Assembly (NCBI GenBank): GCA_030789695.1
Contig: CM061139.1
Span: forward strand, 104,816,837-104,880,836
Length of the DNA stretch: 64,000 bases
Direction of reading: 5' to 3'
From: Scilla litardierei
Lineage: Eukaryota; Streptophyta; Magnoliopsida; Asparagales; Asparagaceae
The notes under the pieces: model-generated
What the model was told of the DNA's origin: nothing
Database searches by the model: none
Seen by the model: the letters and a program-made list of their open reading frames with translations, nothing else
Made by a program: the position numbers and the translations under genes
Shown: positions 48,033 to 58,941 of the stretch, one piece after another
Position numbering within the stretch: position 1 is the stretch's first letter
Layout: each line of letters begins with the position of its first letter

Positions 48033-49019
48033 TGTTGAGTATTGGACTCTCCACCTTGATTTTGATGATGATCAAACACAAATCATTGTGATTAACTCAT
48101 GTGTTTGCAGTTAGCTAAAAAGTCCCCAATTAGATTCAAGAAGATCAAAAGTGACTACACGTGTTGATTCAAGTGGAGGACTTGGTAGATCAACAAAGGT
48201 GCATCATTGGCTTGAAGAACTCAAAGGCTGATATTAGAGACATTTTCACATCCAAGAGAAGAGACATTCAAACTCCATTTCTAAGCTCTCTCATCTCACA
48301 AGAATCTCTCCCTTACTCTTTGAGCCCTAATTCCTCAAGAGAGATTCTCATTCTTTGTGAGCTACTCAAGCTAAGAGCTTGAATCAAAGTCACCAACTTC
48401 ACCCTAGCCATCTATTGATGTCCATCTTGGTGGAGCTAGGGTTTGGTGCTAACTACTTCCTCAAAATCCATTCTTGCCCTAAATTGGTAAGTATTTCTCA
48501 AGGCATAGGATTTTATGGTAAGAGCTTTACATTTCATTCTCTATACATAAATTGTTGTATACTCTCGGTTGTTGAGAGGGTTGGCTTGATCCCAAGTTGT
48601 GGGAGTCAAGATTAAGAGTTTGCTCTCGGTTTGTGAGAGTGTGCGTAGTCCCTAGTTGTGGGATTAAGGTATTTGTGTGTTCCCAGGTTGTGGGATACAC
48701 GGACATCGATTGTAGGTCGATTGCACTTGTGGGGTTTCCACAAGTGGGCTAAAAGAAAGCTCTAGTGGTTTAATAGAGTATCCGGAGGAGATTCGGGTGT
48801 TGCTGGATTAGGGCACCGGTAACAAGTCGGAGAGACTTGGGTGGCACCGAACCAGGGTACATTGCATGTTAGCTTTTCATTCTTCCTTGGGTTGTTGATC
48901 ATTTCTTTCATTCCGCATTTGTTGGTTAATTAGGGTTTTATTTGGCGTAAATTCCTTATAATTCTATAAAACACTATTCACCCCCTAGTGTTTATTCCTC
49001 ATAGCACATGGTCACTACA
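48033..49019 (+). repeat. 5' LTR of the 48-kb element
   Basis: 987 bp. Shares the TGTTGAGTATTGGACT start and the 'aacaagtcggagagacttgg' tail with other Sirevirus LTRs here, but lacks any palindrome array. Confidence 0.93.
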
Positions 49020-49034
49020 ATTGGTACGAAGCGA
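49020..49034 (+). other. degenerate primer-binding site
   Basis: ATTGGTACGAAGCGA stands where ATTGGTATCAGAGC is expected: position is right, core bases are altered or shifted. Confidence 0.65.
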
Positions 49035-49044
49035 GGTAATAGCT

Positions 49045-50725
49045 ATGGCAACCAACAACAACATCACACGAATTCCTTTTCCACCATATCTCATTGGATC
49101 CAACTATCAAATTTGGTGTGTAAAGATGAAGGCTTATATTCAATCCATTGACGATGATTATTGGAAGCTTGTGGAGAAGCCCCTTCGTGCACCTATCACT
49201 TCCAAACATGAATGGACAAATGAGCAAAAAGAATTGGTGAAGAAACATCAAGAGGTAATGGATATCTTGCTTGAGTATTTATCTTATAACATTCTTATGC
49301 GTGTGTCCAAGGCAACGACGGCATATCAAATATGGCACATGCTAGCGGAGCAAGAAGAGTCCACCTCAGAGTGTTCTTTCTCCAATGATGAAAGGGATTC
49401 ACTCATGGGTTTGATGGCACGAGAGGATGCCACGATGGGTGACTCTAGGGACAAATCAAGCGATTCAAGTGAAAGTGATAGCGACGATGAAGAGATAACA
49501 CTGGATGAGCTTAGAATTGCATTTGGACAATTATTTGATAAACATCAAAAGCTTATACAGAAATATTGTGATGCTAAGAATAAGATTGCTAGTCTCACTA
49601 ACACATCTATATGTTGCACCTCAAACAATGACACCATTGTTGAGACACTCGCTATTGAGAAAGAAAGTTTGCTTACTCAAAATGGCATGTTGAGAAATGA
49701 GGTGGAGTCCCTCAAATCTCAACTTGATCGTGTTTCCATTGTGGATAGTAACGATCTTGAGTTTGAAAATCTTCAATCTCAAAACACTAGTTTGGGCATT
49801 GAGAATGAGGATCTCAAATCCCAAGTGCACGAGCTCACCACACATGCATCCACGTTGAATGCCACTATTTCTTCAATTTCGAAGAAATATGAGCTCATGT
49901 CCTCCATTGTTGAGAGATTCAATAAGGGAAAGGACAATTTAGATGATTTGCTAAAGAATCAACTACCGGCAAACCATCGTGTTGGCCTTGGTTATTCTAA
50001 GGCAAGTGCATCAATGCACGCACCTCCTATAGTGAAGTAACTATAGATTTTGTGAGGCCATCCTCCGGTGCATCCACGAGGGTGTCTATAACAACTTGTG
50101 TAGTTCTACTACTAAGGAAACCACTACTCCTATTCCTCCCTCCTTTCCTAAGAAACCCACCAAGGGTGGACACCAAAGGAAGGGACATGTATTCATGTAC
50201 ACCAATACTCGTAGGAATGCCTTCACTCCTCACATTCCTACAAATGATGGTTTTTATGCTCCACACCCACGAGCACGTGTAAACACTCATTTGAGACACT
50301 CTCATGCACGTGCTCATGCTCATGCACCTTCACATGCTTATGATCACACATCACATCCACATGTGCATGCTTATTCTCATGATCATCCTCATGCATACAC
50401 ACCTCATATTCATCCACATATGTATGCAACACCACACCATGGACCATATGCCCATCATCATGCTTTAGCACAACACATTGCTCCATACACATATCCTCAT
50501 GCTCTTGCTAGATCTCATGTTCCTAGGCCATATGCACCACGCAGAAATCAACCACATGTGCATGCTCCTGATAGGAATAGGGTTCCCAAGACATTCACTA
50601 TTTGGGGCCCGAAGGACACAAGCATGCATGAGAAACAAGCGTATATTAAATCTTATATTCATGATATTATTTTGAATGATGATTATGTTGGGAAATAACG
50701 GTCCTCTTGGACTTGGTTTCCAAAG
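49045..50725 (+). pseudogene. gag: Copia gag with internal deletion and frameshifts, His-rich tail
   Basis: The ATG at 49045 begins MATNNNITRIPFPPYL. The N-terminal gag part (GSNYQIWCVKMKAYI, AYQIWHMLAEQ) runs straight into an acidic Ser/Asp segment; the gag centre and the zinc knuckle are missing, so about 150-200 codons appear deleted near 49350. Coiled-coil-like sequence follows (SLKSQLDRV, ANHRVGLGY), with a stop at 50038-50040. Homology continues in another frame (50096-50698) with a very His-rich stretch, then KTFTIWGPKDTSM and a stop at 50696-50698. The usual end WTWFPKG* lies in another frame at about 50709-50725. It cannot make a normal Gag. Confidence 0.82.
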
Positions 50726-53700
50726 GGTTAGTTTCCGTTGACCCTTCATTGCTTGGTACCATAAGTTTATATTCATTTTATGGGTACCAAAGCATTTGTG
50801 TTAAGAATTGATTTACTCTTTTGTTTGCATTTTGGTCTTAGATGCTCATGTTTGTTAGAAACGTAAATTCATATTGAATTTGATTTCCATTGCATGTTTA
50901 TTAGTAAATCATTGTGTTTATGATTTTCATGTCTAAAATATTTAATATTTTTATGCAACACATGCTTTGGTTCATATTTATGTTTTGTTGCATGTGATGC
51001 ATGTCATGCTTTTGGATTAATATACATATTTACTTTTGGTACAATTGGTATATGCATGTATATGGTTAAATATTTATCAAGTGACATGATTACATGCAAC
51101 ATAAACATTGTGTATGATTACATTAGGATATGGGTTACAGTTATTTGAATTTAGTATTTTAAATTTGTTGCCTAACCCATAGGATCCAAAAAGGTTTTTT
51201 TTGATACCAAAATTATGTTTTCTAGGTTCAATCCACTTTGGGATACCAACTCTAGTAACTCCTTGATTTGCAAAGATTTTCATTCTAATGGAGTTGATGG
51301 TGCTTAAGTGATGAACCAAAGTAGGGAGAGCTTAATGTAGTAAGTATATTCTTACATTTGGTATCCATGTGTGTTGGGTGCATGTAGATGTCACTTTGTG
51401 TTTGAGACTATCTCATGCATAACCTATGTTTGCATATTGTGTGTCTTGTATGTCATTCATGTCTATGTATTTCACGTGTGTCAAATTCTTGACTGATGTG
51501 CATTGTGTATTCATAATCCTTACTCATATGTTTATTCGAGGATTATTTATAACATGTGGCTTAAAAATTTTCATGTTAGTAGTAATGCTCATTTGCATGT
51601 TTCATGCTCGGGACACGCTTATATTTAGTTCCACTTCACAAGCGTGCATCCCAACTTCCTACTCATGCCACTACACAACCTCTTCTTAAGAATCCCAACT
51701 CACTATCTTTTGGATTCCTAAGATTGTTTCTAGGCATGGTATGAACACATATATAGAAGCGTATATTAGGATTGACATATTCTCATGCGACTTTTTTATA
51801 AACATCAAACTCAGTCTTAATTTGATTTCCACCTTGCTAACTCACTCATATTGCACTTCATTGCTTGGGTACCATGCTTGTATGATTACTTTTTGTACCC
51901 ATATATATGTGAGTTCGTCCACTACTCCCAAGATTGCATATTTTGTATGATTTTGTGGGAGTATGACATTTTCATTTATATGTCATTGTATTTCATTCAT
52001 ATTATGTTGTGCATATAGATCAGTTGATTTCTCTGACCCTTGGTGATTTATTATCAATTTTCCTATCTTGTTGATATGCCAAAGGGAAAGAGAAATTTGG
52101 TTTTGAAAATTAATACTTTATGCTTTTCATGCACACTCTTTGTGGTATTACTTTTCATGCCTTCCATCAATATGTGTTGTGCCGTGAATGTTTATTTTGT
52201 GCACATGTGCATATTGAACGGGAAATCTTTCTAGCACACACTATTGTATTAGATGTGTGTATTCATAATGATGTTGCTTGACTAAATCATATGCATAGGA
52301 ATTATTAGTATAAGTGTAACTAATTTCCAATGGTTGAGAATTGTTAATTCCTTATATGTATGATTTTCGTGCTTATAATAACTCCTATTAATGCATGTCA
52401 TGCATTTCTATTGATGAGTGTTATTTACAATTGGTAAATGATTGGTTATTGGACTACTTGATTTTGTTCCTTAACTTATTGGATCCAAAAAGTTTTTGGA
52501 TACCACAAATTTTTGAACTGTCAGATTGTTGTGCAAGATGCCTACTCTACACACTCCTTGGTTTACAAATGATGGATCAATTCAAAGGAAAGGATGGTGC
52601 ATTGGAGATGCACACATATAGTGAGAGCTAAATGGTTGTAAGTATGTGTTTTGTACAATTGGTATTTTAATATATTGGTTTTGACTACCATGTTTACAAT
52701 TGTTATTTTAATATATTCGATTTGTGTAATATAGCATACTTCTTCATTAGCTCATTCTTGTCACACCCTCGTGAAGATTGTTTGTTTATGTGACTACCTT
52801 GTTCATGTATGTCATATATGTCTTATTACGACTCATGTACCATGGTAGCTATAACATTCATATAATGAATTGGTTGGTTGCTTATTGATGTTCATATCTT
52901 TTTCATGCCATGAATAAGATTAATGATTTAGGATCTTTATGCATATTTGTTCATAGTATCACCACACATCTCATACTTTTCTTATAGGTTGTATGACTAT
53001 CTTTATGAGACGTATTGATATGATTTGGAGTGATCAATGTATGTTACTTGTCATTTTAATTACTTCATGACTGATGTTTAGCTATAAGTTTATTCAAGAG
53101 ATCTTTCATTTCTATAGCTAAATCTTTCATGTATGATATTTTCACAAGTGACATAACACTCATTCATATTAGTTAGTGATCTTCAAGCTATATTTCTCAC
53201 TATGTCATCTCTCATCTCATGCTCATATTTTATGCTATTTTTATGAGATGTTAGAGATAACTTGTGCTACACGATCATATAAGCTTTATATTGTGTTTGA
53301 TGATATGTATATTCTGTCATAGATATTCTTCCATGAATATATCTTGATGCTCTATGACTTCTTTGATGCTACCTCTGATTATATTGTGCTTACACAATCT
53401 TTTTATTCTATTCGCATAATTGGTATGCATGCATGCGATGTTCATGATAACTTTATTCGTTTATGTCCTACCTTGTGACTTTGAACGTAGACTATCTTCA
53501 TGCCTTTGCTCAAAATATGTTTTGTCACATTATGCATCATGTTGAATCCTTTGTGATAATTGAGCTAGGATGAGATCATGTCTCTATTTGTTCACTTGGT
53601 TTCCTTCTCAAGTGATGACATGATCATGACATTATTTGCCCACTTTGCACACTGTGTTAGACTATTTATATTGGATATCATCTTTACTTGCTCTTGCTTG

Positions 53701-54638
53701 ATGCTAGTTTTGAGCTTGTGATATAGTGCTTATCTTCCTTATGCTCATGGCATTCCATGCTTATCATTGACTCATTCTGTGAGTATCTCTTTTGGAATGC
53801 ATGCTAGTACTATGGTTCTTTTGAACATTGTTTCAATTAGTTTCCTAGTGTTCTAGAATTGTGTATGCCATATGTTTTATGAAGTTACTATCTCTATTTT
53901 GGCATAACAATATTGCGTGATATAGATATTTGATATTCATTTTCATTGTATCACCTTGTCACCCCACATCGCACACTTCACTTAGATTTGGTATGCCCAC
54001 AATTGGTATCACATGCCATTATACTTAATTTATGTTATTATTTCATAACCTAACTGTGTACACATGGCTAAGAATTTCCATAGTCATGATTGTTGCATTT
54101 TTTATGTTTGACTTAGATATTATTTTATTGATATTATTTGTTGATCTATGTCATTGTGGTATGTCATATGTCTTGCCCTTGCTCAAGGACAGTCTATCAC
54201 ATTATGCTTAATGTTATAACTTTTGTGATAGTTGAGTTTGTCTGTGTAATTGACACTATTTGATCACTTGTTTTTCTTTCACAAGTGATTTCATGATTTT
54301 TGCATTGTTATCCATATTCTTTATCATTTTTATAGCTAGTAGCTACTGCTAATTATGCTATTGTCACTTTTCTAACACTGCTCACACTACTCTTTACAAT
54401 TAATATCTATTGTAATCTTTTATCACATATACTTATTACTTATCTTCTTGTGATAATTGAGGGTAGTTAAGTTGTTGTTGGATATTTGCTCTTGCAATTG
54501 ATATCTTTATTTTGATATCTTGTTTTAAATTGGTAGCTTATCTAGTTTTCATTAGATATACCTTTTAGTTTTCCACTCTATTTTTGCTTTTATTGTTTCT
54601 ATACCCCCATGTCTTTTGGATAATGCCAAAGGGGTAGA
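50726..54638 (+). other. noncoding interior of the 48-kb element, diverged internal repeats
   Basis: About 3.9 kb, T-rich with many 'catgt/tatg' words and no ORF beyond chance. Related segments recur: 'ggatccaaaaag..gatacca' near 51182 and 52488 (offset ~1.3 kb) with similar following sequence, and 'gctcaa...cacattatgc...tttgtgata' near 53508 and 54181 (offset ~670 bp). No protease, integrase, RT or env-like sequence is recognisable. Confidence 0.7.
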
Positions 54639-55031
54639 GAAATAAACAAATGATGTGCTTATTAAATGTTGAGTGTTAAACAATAACTTGAATCATATAG
54701 ACTTTACGTATAATTGTTCATATATATGATTCAGGGGGAGCATTGGTGATTACCTTGGTTTATATTGATTACATTATATATGTATTGGTAATCATGCTCA
54801 TATTTATGATGTGTATCACCTATATGATTTGTATTGTGTACGCATATTATCTCTGGTCATTCATGCGATATATACACAACCTCATGTGATACACACACTA
54901 TTAACTGCTGAATGATGCTATTGATTATTGATATTAACTTGATTGGCATCATTGCAGGGGGAGTAAGTATATTTAATGCACAATTATTTATTTTGTTTCT
55001 ATTTGGTTTGTCATCATCAAAAGGGGGAGAA
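54639..55031 (+). other. four polypurine-like motifs upstream of the 3' LTR
   Basis: CCAAAGGGGTAGAG (degenerate, about 54627-54640), TTCAGGGGGAG (about 54731-54741), TGCAGGGGGAGTAAG (about 54954-54968) and AAAAGGGGGAGAA (55019-55031) next to the LTR: the same order as in both Sirevirus copies. Confidence 0.8.
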
Positions 55032-56011
55032 TGTTGAGTATTGGACTCTCCACCTCGATTTTGATGATGATCAAACACAAATCATTGTGATTAACTCATG
55101 TGTTTGCAGTTAGCTAAAAAGTCACCAATTAGATTCAAGAAGATCAAAAGTGACTACACGTGTTGATTCAAGTGGAGGACTTGGTAGATCAACAAAGGTG
55201 CATCATTGGCTTGAAGAACTCAAAGGCTGATATTAGAGACATTTTCACATCCAAGAGAAGAGACATTCAAACTCCATTTCTAAGCTCTCTCATCTCACAA
55301 GAATCTCTCCCTTACTCTTTGAGCCCTAATTCCTCAAGAGAGATTCTCATTCTTCAAGCTAAGAGCTTGAATCAAAGTCACCAACTTCACCCTAGCCATC
55401 TATTGTTGTCCATCTTGGTGGAGCTAGGGTTTGGTGCTAACTACTTCCTCAAAATCCATTCTTGCCCTAAATTAGTAAGTATTTCTCAAGGCATAGGATT
55501 TTGTGGTAAGAGCTTTACATTTCATTCTCTATACATAAATTGTTGTATACTCTCGGTTGTTGAGAGGGTTGGCTTGATCCCAAGTTGTGGGAGTCAAGAT
55601 TAAGAGTTTGCTCTCGGTTTGTGAGAGTGTGCTTAGTCCCTAGTTGTGGGATTAAGGTATTTACGTGTTCCCGGGTTGTGGGATACATGGACATCGATTG
55701 TAGGTCGATTGCACTTGTGGGGTTTCCGCAAGTGGGCTAAAGGAAAGCTCTAGTGGTTTTACTAGAGTATCCGGAGGGGATCCGGGTGTTGTTGGATTAG
55801 GGCACTGGTAACAAGTCGGGGAGACTTGGGTGGCATCGAACCAGGGTACATTGCATGTTAGTTTTGCATTCTTCCTTGGGTTGTTGATCATTTCTTTCAT
55901 TTCGCATTTGTTGGTTAATTAGGGTTTTATTTGGCGTAAATTCCTTATAATTATATAAAACACTATTCACCCCCCTATAGCGTTTATTCCTCATATCACA
56001 GGGTCACTACA
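55032..56011 (+). repeat. 3' LTR of the 48-kb element
   Basis: 980 bp. Lacks 11 bases present in the 5' copy near 48357 and has scattered substitutions. Confidence 0.93.
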
Positions 56012-56077
56012 GAGTGCTCACCTAGGTGCTGAGGCTACCCCTCTGCACCACGCTGGCCGAGGCCCAACACTCCGGAC
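56012..56077. other. short remnant of the Gypsy LTR-like sequence
   Basis: 66 bp with 'gaggctacccctctgcacca', related to 47885-47915; ends CGGAC before the next element. Confidence 0.5.
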
Positions 56078-58903
56078 TGTCACGCCCCGCTTCCCAAAAA
56101 CGTGGAGGCGAAGCGTGAGAAGGTCCGCTCAGACTTGAAGCTACAAAGCTGCAAGTCCGATAAGCGTCGATCAAGTTTAAAACTGCAGGTCCTTGCAACG
56201 CTAACGAAACAAAGATAATAATAATTAAATGAGACAAAAGAAACATCTCAGAATATCCATAAAATAAGTTTCCAACATCGCAGAAAAGCCATCAGGCTAA
56301 AAGGAAGGAGACTAAAGGCCCAAACATGGCCAACAAAAGTACAAAGTACAAAACAACGGTGCTACTCACCAACAACTAACAAAAGGCCTAAAACAACATA
56401 AAGCTCCACAAAGACTCAAAGAATGGTCACCCGGGTCCACCAAAATCCTCCTGAGCAATCATGGACTCAGACTCAGCGTCAGCAACTCATCACGTACACA
56501 GCAACGATCTCTGGCTCAGGTCTAACATGTGACACCCAAAAGAGCAAGGGGCACATGTCAGCAAGTCTGGAAGACTTGTGCAAGTGAAACTGAAAGTACA
56601 AGTAAGAGCAACCTAGCAGTTCTAGTATGAATGCGATGACATGGCAGTTTAAAGTATGAGTGCAACAGGTAAAGTAAAGTAAAGTACAGTACGAGCATGG
56701 CATGGCATTCACAAGACAAGTACAAGACAAGAAAAGTAAGCACCTCGTGCACAGAGATTCCGTCTTTTGGCTAGAGTGGCTGTACGGGCCAACTCCTAAG
56801 CTCAAGTAACCGTTTATCCCTACCCCTCCACGTGTGTCGAGCCAGGGCCTTACCCCCGAACTTGGAATGCTCGCTTCTGGACCACGAGCCAGGAAGTGTG
56901 TAAACAAGTATGGCGTAGGGGTGCACCTAGCCGGACAAGTAGTACTAGGACAAGTATTGTAGCGTGTGCTACGATGCAACAATCAATGCATGGATGACAT
57001 GGCATGGTAGTTAAAGTAAAGCGTACAGGTAAGGAAAGTAAACGTGACAGTTTTAGCATGCATGAATGACAAGTTTACTGTTAAGATCTAGCTTCGTTGT
57101 CAAGCTAGATCATTTAGGTGACGGATCTAGTTTCGTTGTCAAACTAGATCAAGTAGGCGTCTAGCCAGCTATCATTTCACTGACTAGTCTCTTTTACGCT
57201 AAAAGCAAGTAAGTGGCCTAAAAACATGGCCCTACACAAGAGTTGGCAAGTTTCACTTGCCTGCAACTATCACGTCAAGAAAACACCGTCCAACGAGTCC
57301 AAGGTCACGATTCCTACGTGCACAAGTCCACCGGCCTACATCCGTTTTATTAATCTTGATTAGTGATTTCTAAAACATTTAAAATACTTTAAAAATACTG
57401 ATTTTTAGTCTTGATTAGCATGCAATTGGGTTGGGGGTCCTAGGGGTGCAAAACGTTACCTCAACACGACGCGAAAGCTACACCGGCGTCGGGTAGCGAC
57501 GCCGGGGGTTGGAATAATAAGATCGCGCTCCAAGTCCAGATTCCAATTAGATTCCTCGCTGGAATTTCAGAGAAAATATCCCGGGCGACGATTCCAGATT
57601 CCAAAGCTCGCACGTGCGACGACGGGCTACGACGTGCGACGACGTCGTACGCGGCAAGTCGTCGAAGAGAACGTACCAAAGTGGGGCCCACAGTAGTCCT
57701 AGGGACCTTTGGGGAACCCACAATACCTCTGGAGAACTTGGGGGGCCCACGGAGGCAAGTGGTGCGACGGATGCGGGGTTGCGACAAGGTGGCCGTCGGT
57801 CGTACAGCCTCGGTGCGGGGGCTTGGCTCGGTCAGACACGGGGGCGGCGCTGTTGCAACACTTTGGGTCGGTCGCAGCAGCGGGGGCGACGTTTTCCTTC
57901 GGTCAGACCGATGGAAATCCTCGGTCAGGCGCTTGGAAGCGGGGTTGCAGCGCTGCAGCGATGCAACGCTCGGGCGCTCGGTCACAGCGGCGGCTTCCTT
58001 CGGTCGGGCACGGAGCTAGCGGGGGCGACAGAGCGGGTCGGTGCGGAGCGAGGCGACCGGGCGGTTCTCTCGGTCAGACCGAGAGGCCCTATCGGTCAAG
58101 CGGGGAACGAAGCGGCGGTCGATGGCAGCGGTGCGGAGCGGCTTGGGTGCGGGCGGGGGTCTCGGTCGGAGCGGGCGAACGGAGCTGTTTTCCTCGGTCG
58201 TACGGGGGCTGAACGTCGCAACGTTGCGACGATTCGTCGCAACGTCCAAAATGACTTTGGGAGAGGCTAGGGCTAATTTCTTTGGAAAATAGGACTTGCT
58301 AGGGGTTGCTTATATAGTATAGGTGGGGTTGACTTGGTCTAGGGCCAAATCTAATAGGATTAGAATTCAAAAAGATTTGAAATTTGAATTCAAACTTCTC
58401 CAACCCAATCTAGGATTTGACCTGGTCCAAATGAGCTGGAAATTGGCTCAAAAATTCTTTAAAACGTTTAAAATTCAAATAAATTTTATTTGGCCGAAAT
58501 TAATTTAAAAATAAATTATTAAAAATAATATAAAACTTGTAAAAATTATAAAAGTGGTCAAATAAACTCCAAAAATTATAAAATAAATATTGTGGTGATC
58601 GTGGCGACGAATGTGAGCTAACTAAGAAGACGGATCTCAAATTCGACGTCGGACGACGAAACTAAAAATAGAAACGTCTCCCGTCAAAAGTGAAAGTCGT
58701 CACGTCTCATCGAGTAAGTTTAAATTGTGGAAAAACGACTCGAGAAGTGTCGTTTCAAGATAGTGCCACTATTTAATACTCTCAGAGACGTTCGCAACGG
58801 CATATCACACAAAAGTGTTCGCAAACAACCAAAGTCTAAAACAAACACGTGCACGGCCAAAAGCACGTGCACGAAAAGCGTACGACGAAAAGTGGTCGTT
58901 ACA
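56078..58903 (-). repeat. 3' LTR (element sense) of the LARD-like element
   Basis: Plus-strand start TGTCACGCCCCGCTTCCC, end GTGGTCGTTACA. Contains short repeats around 56660-56730, duplicated 'gatctagcttcgttgtcaag' words near 57086 and 57123, and a GC-rich block at 57440-58270 with open frames on both strands but no domain. Confidence 0.93.
58308..58317 (-). promoter_or_regulatory. TATA box in the LTR
   Basis: CTATATAAGC on the minus strand, just upstream (element sense) of the GC-rich block. It would place U3 at about 600 bp and R-U5 at about 2.2 kb. Confidence 0.6.
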
Positions 58904-58941
58904 TCCTCCCCACCTTAGAATAAAGTCCGTCCTCGGACTTT
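58904..58941 (-). promoter_or_regulatory. polypurine tract and adjacent hairpin
   Basis: The minus-strand taaggtggggagga (58904-58917) directly precedes the LTR. Next to it, at 58922-58941, is a perfect hairpin AAAGTCCG-TCCT-CGGACTTT (plus strand). Confidence 0.85.

Larger units (their letters stand above)
48033..56011 (+). mobile_element. gag-only, non-autonomous Sirevirus-like Copia element with noncoding interior
   Basis: LTRs at 48033-49019 and 55032-56011 share TGTTGAGTATTGGACTCTCC starts and CACTACA ends. A gag pseudogene is followed by about 4 kb with no coding sequence, then the Sirevirus set of four polypurine-like motifs. Flanks are GAGCG (48028-48032) and GAGTG (56012-56016), a target duplication with one transition. 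The LTRs differ at around 2% plus an 11-bp indel, giving an age between copy 2 and the minus gag-only element. Confidence 0.9.

Noticed and set aside
56479..56982. 167-codon frame repeated identically at 62855-63358
   Set aside because: The repetition is simply the two LTRs of one young element; no domain and no start context.
57461..58270. 174- and 218-codon open frames on opposite strands
   Set aside because: GC-rich LTR leader sequence with both strands open and no motif; treated as chance.
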